The notes under the pieces: generated by a model
What the model saw: the letters and a program-made list of their open reading frames with translations, nothing else
Told to the model about the DNA's origin: nothing
Database searches by the model: none
Translations under genes and position numbers: made by a program
Assembly: GCF_014639315.1 (NCBI RefSeq)
Contig: NZ_BMFY01000013.1
Location: forward strand, 1 to 64,000
Length of the DNA: 64,000 bases
Reading direction: 5' to 3'
From: Sediminivirga luteola
GTDB taxonomy: Bacteria; Actinomycetota; Actinomycetes; Actinomycetales; Brevibacteriaceae
Part shown: in pieces, positions 62,969-64,000 of the stretch
How positions within the stretch are numbered: the first letter of the stretch is position 1
How the letters are laid out: every line of letters starts with the position of its first letter

Positions 62969-64000
62969 TCATGACGCACCCTCCGTACCAGCCGGCGCAC
63001 CGAGATCCGCGCCGGTGAACTCCACCCGCGAGCCGGCCGGGGACGGGACGACTCTCAGCGCCACCGGGATGACCTGCCGGAGTTCGGGGACGTGCGAGAT
63101 CACTCCCACGGTGCGGCCGCCGTCGCGCAGATCGTCGAGGATCCGCAGCACTTCCTCCAGGGCCTCCGGATCGAGCGTGCCGAAGCCCTCGTCGATGAAC
63201 AGCGTCTCCAGCTGCCGGCCGCCCTGCTCGGCGGTCACCGTGTCGGCCAGGCCCAGAGCCAGGGCGAGGGACGCCTGGAACGTCTCCCCGCCGGACAGCG
63301 TCCGCGGATCCCTTCGGGTGCCCGAGTATGCGTCGAGCACCGCCAGCCCCAGGCCGGAGCGGGTGTCCCCGCGGGCCCGCTCCTCCTCGTGCGCCAGCCG
63401 GTACCGCCCGCGGCTCATGACCGCCAGCCGTTCGCTGGCGGCGGCAATGGTCCGTTCGAACTGGGCCAGGAGCGCAAAGGAGGTCAGGGTCATCCGGCGG
63501 GCATTGGCGCCCGTGCCGGTGACGATCTGCCCGAGCTCGCTCCGCCCGGCCAGCTCCGCCAGCCGGGCGTCCTCGGCGGCGGCGCCGGCGCCGAACCCCT
63601 CGCGCACCCGCACGAGGCGATCCACGCGGGCCTGCGCGGTGCGGAAGGCGAAGCGAGCCTGTTCGGCGTGCTCGGAGGCCCGGGCGAACTCCTGGCGGGC
63701 GGCCTGAAGCAGATGCTCGAGTTCCTGGATGCTGTGGCGCTCCGCCTCGGCGGGTTCGACCCAGGCCGCGGCGCGCTGCCGGGCGACCGACTCGCGGAGC
63801 GCATCGCGGCGAGCCAGCTGCGCGGACAGCGTGGTGACGTGCTCGGCCTCCAGGACAGCCTCCCGGACGGCGTCGTCGTCGGCCAGGCCGGCCGCGCGCC
63901 GGGCCTCGGCAGCGTCCTCGGCGGCGGCGGCCGCGGACCGTTCGGCTTCGTCGAGGCGGACCTGCGCCGTCCCGAGTTCCTTCAGCACGGCGATGTGCTC
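62969..64000 (-). CDS. sbcC: Exonuclease subunit SbcC, partial (N-terminus outside window)
   Basis: About 343 C-terminal residues of an SMC-like ATPase. A coiled-coil (Ala/Glu/Arg heptads) is followed by the ABC signature TLSGGETFQASLALALGLAD, Walker B LETLFIDEGFGTLD and a terminal DLGAP tail. SbcCD processes hairpin and double-strand DNA ends. The frame is open to the window edge. It is 37 bp upstream of the ParA gene and reads the same way. Confidence 0.93.
   Translation of the reverse strand, partial: EHIAVLKELGTAQVRLDEAERSAAAAAEDAAEARRAAGLADDDAVREAVLEAEHVTTLSAQLARRDALRESVARQRAAAWVEPAEAERHSIQELEHLLQAARQEFARASEHAEQARFAFRTAQARVDRLVRVREGFGAGAAAEDARLAELAGRSELGQIVTGTGANARRMTLTSFALLAQFERTIAAASERLAVMSRGRYRLAHEEERARGDTRSGLGLAVLDAYSGTRRDPRTLSGGETFQASLALALGLADTVTAEQGGRQLETLFIDEGFGTLDPEALEEVLRILDDLRDGGRTVGVISHVPELRQVIPVALRVVPSPAGSRVEFTGADLGAPAGTEGAS

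Noticed and set aside
1-64000. tRNA, rRNA, tmRNA, SRP RNA or CRISPR array
   Set aside because: No cloverleaf-like ends, rRNA motifs or regularly spaced repeats were noticed by eye; a tRNAscan/Infernal run would settle it.

Overview
The window is chromosomal DNA of a high-GC actinobacterium. It is packed with core genes, many of which overlap by 4 nt (ATGA or GTGA). Gene content points to Micrococcales, most likely near Micrococcaceae: a QcrCAB/CtaCDEF respiratory chain, a suf operon led by a SufR-like regulator, pafBC, HelY, a second SecA (SecA2), and conserved actinobacterial families such as DUF3043, DUF3099 and DUF3866. The gene order tkt-tal / ctaB / quinone oxidoreductase / ctaA / ABC exporter / sufR-sufBD-Rieske-sufCSU-sufT / ABC-F matches what I recall of the M. 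tuberculosis Rv1448-Rv1473 region. The ctaE-qcrCAB / trpD / exonuclease block matches the Rv2191-Rv2196 region. The genus is not determined.

Layout. Positions 1-4543 (minus) hold tkt, tal and the start of pgi. Positions 4731-10740 hold heme O and heme A synthases, an oxidoreductase, two small membrane proteins and an ABC exporter. Positions 10883-20091 hold the Fe-S assembly operon, running into RNase HI and an ABC-F ATPase. Positions 20118-29697 are mixed: SURF1, FabG, SixA, SerB, an ABC ATPase, a TauE/SafE-type carrier, a SpoU methylase, a PF15698-like phosphatase, a glycosyltransferase and Tag. Positions 29707-40391 hold DUF3866, pafBC, tatAC, helY, secA2 and two exonucleases. Positions 40473-47094 hold a degenerate amidohydrolase, a candidate small RNA, ppm1, pyrD, an M20 peptidase, erpA and aat. 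Positions 47190-55532 hold the terminal respiratory chain as two convergent operons, ctaCDF and ctaE-qcrCAB. Positions 55830-64000 hold trpD, an Lrp-type RAM protein, an exonuclease/GIY-YIG fusion, a hydrolase, PlsC, a MerR regulator, a lone ParA and the end of SbcC.

Two groups of genes work together. Heme O and A synthesis (CtaB, CtaA), SURF1, Fe-S assembly (Suf, ErpA) and the bc1-aa3 complex (QcrCAB, CtaCDEF) form one respiratory theme. PafBC, Tag, HelY, the exonucleases, the exonuclease/GIY-YIG protein and SbcC form a DNA-damage and nucleic-acid theme.

The most interesting signals are non-coding. One is a promoter-to-terminator unit of about 118 nt upstream of ppm1 that looks like an unannotated small RNA. 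Another is a pair of 87-bp direct repeats, each a long imperfect palindrome, in the only sizeable gene-free stretch (between ctaF and qcrB). There is also a 13-bp-arm inverted repeat between DUF3099 and fabG, a perfect palindrome over the sufR start codon next to 20-bp-period direct repeats, and a set of apparently leaderless promoters. I saw no tRNA, rRNA, CRISPR array, intact insertion sequence or phage gene.
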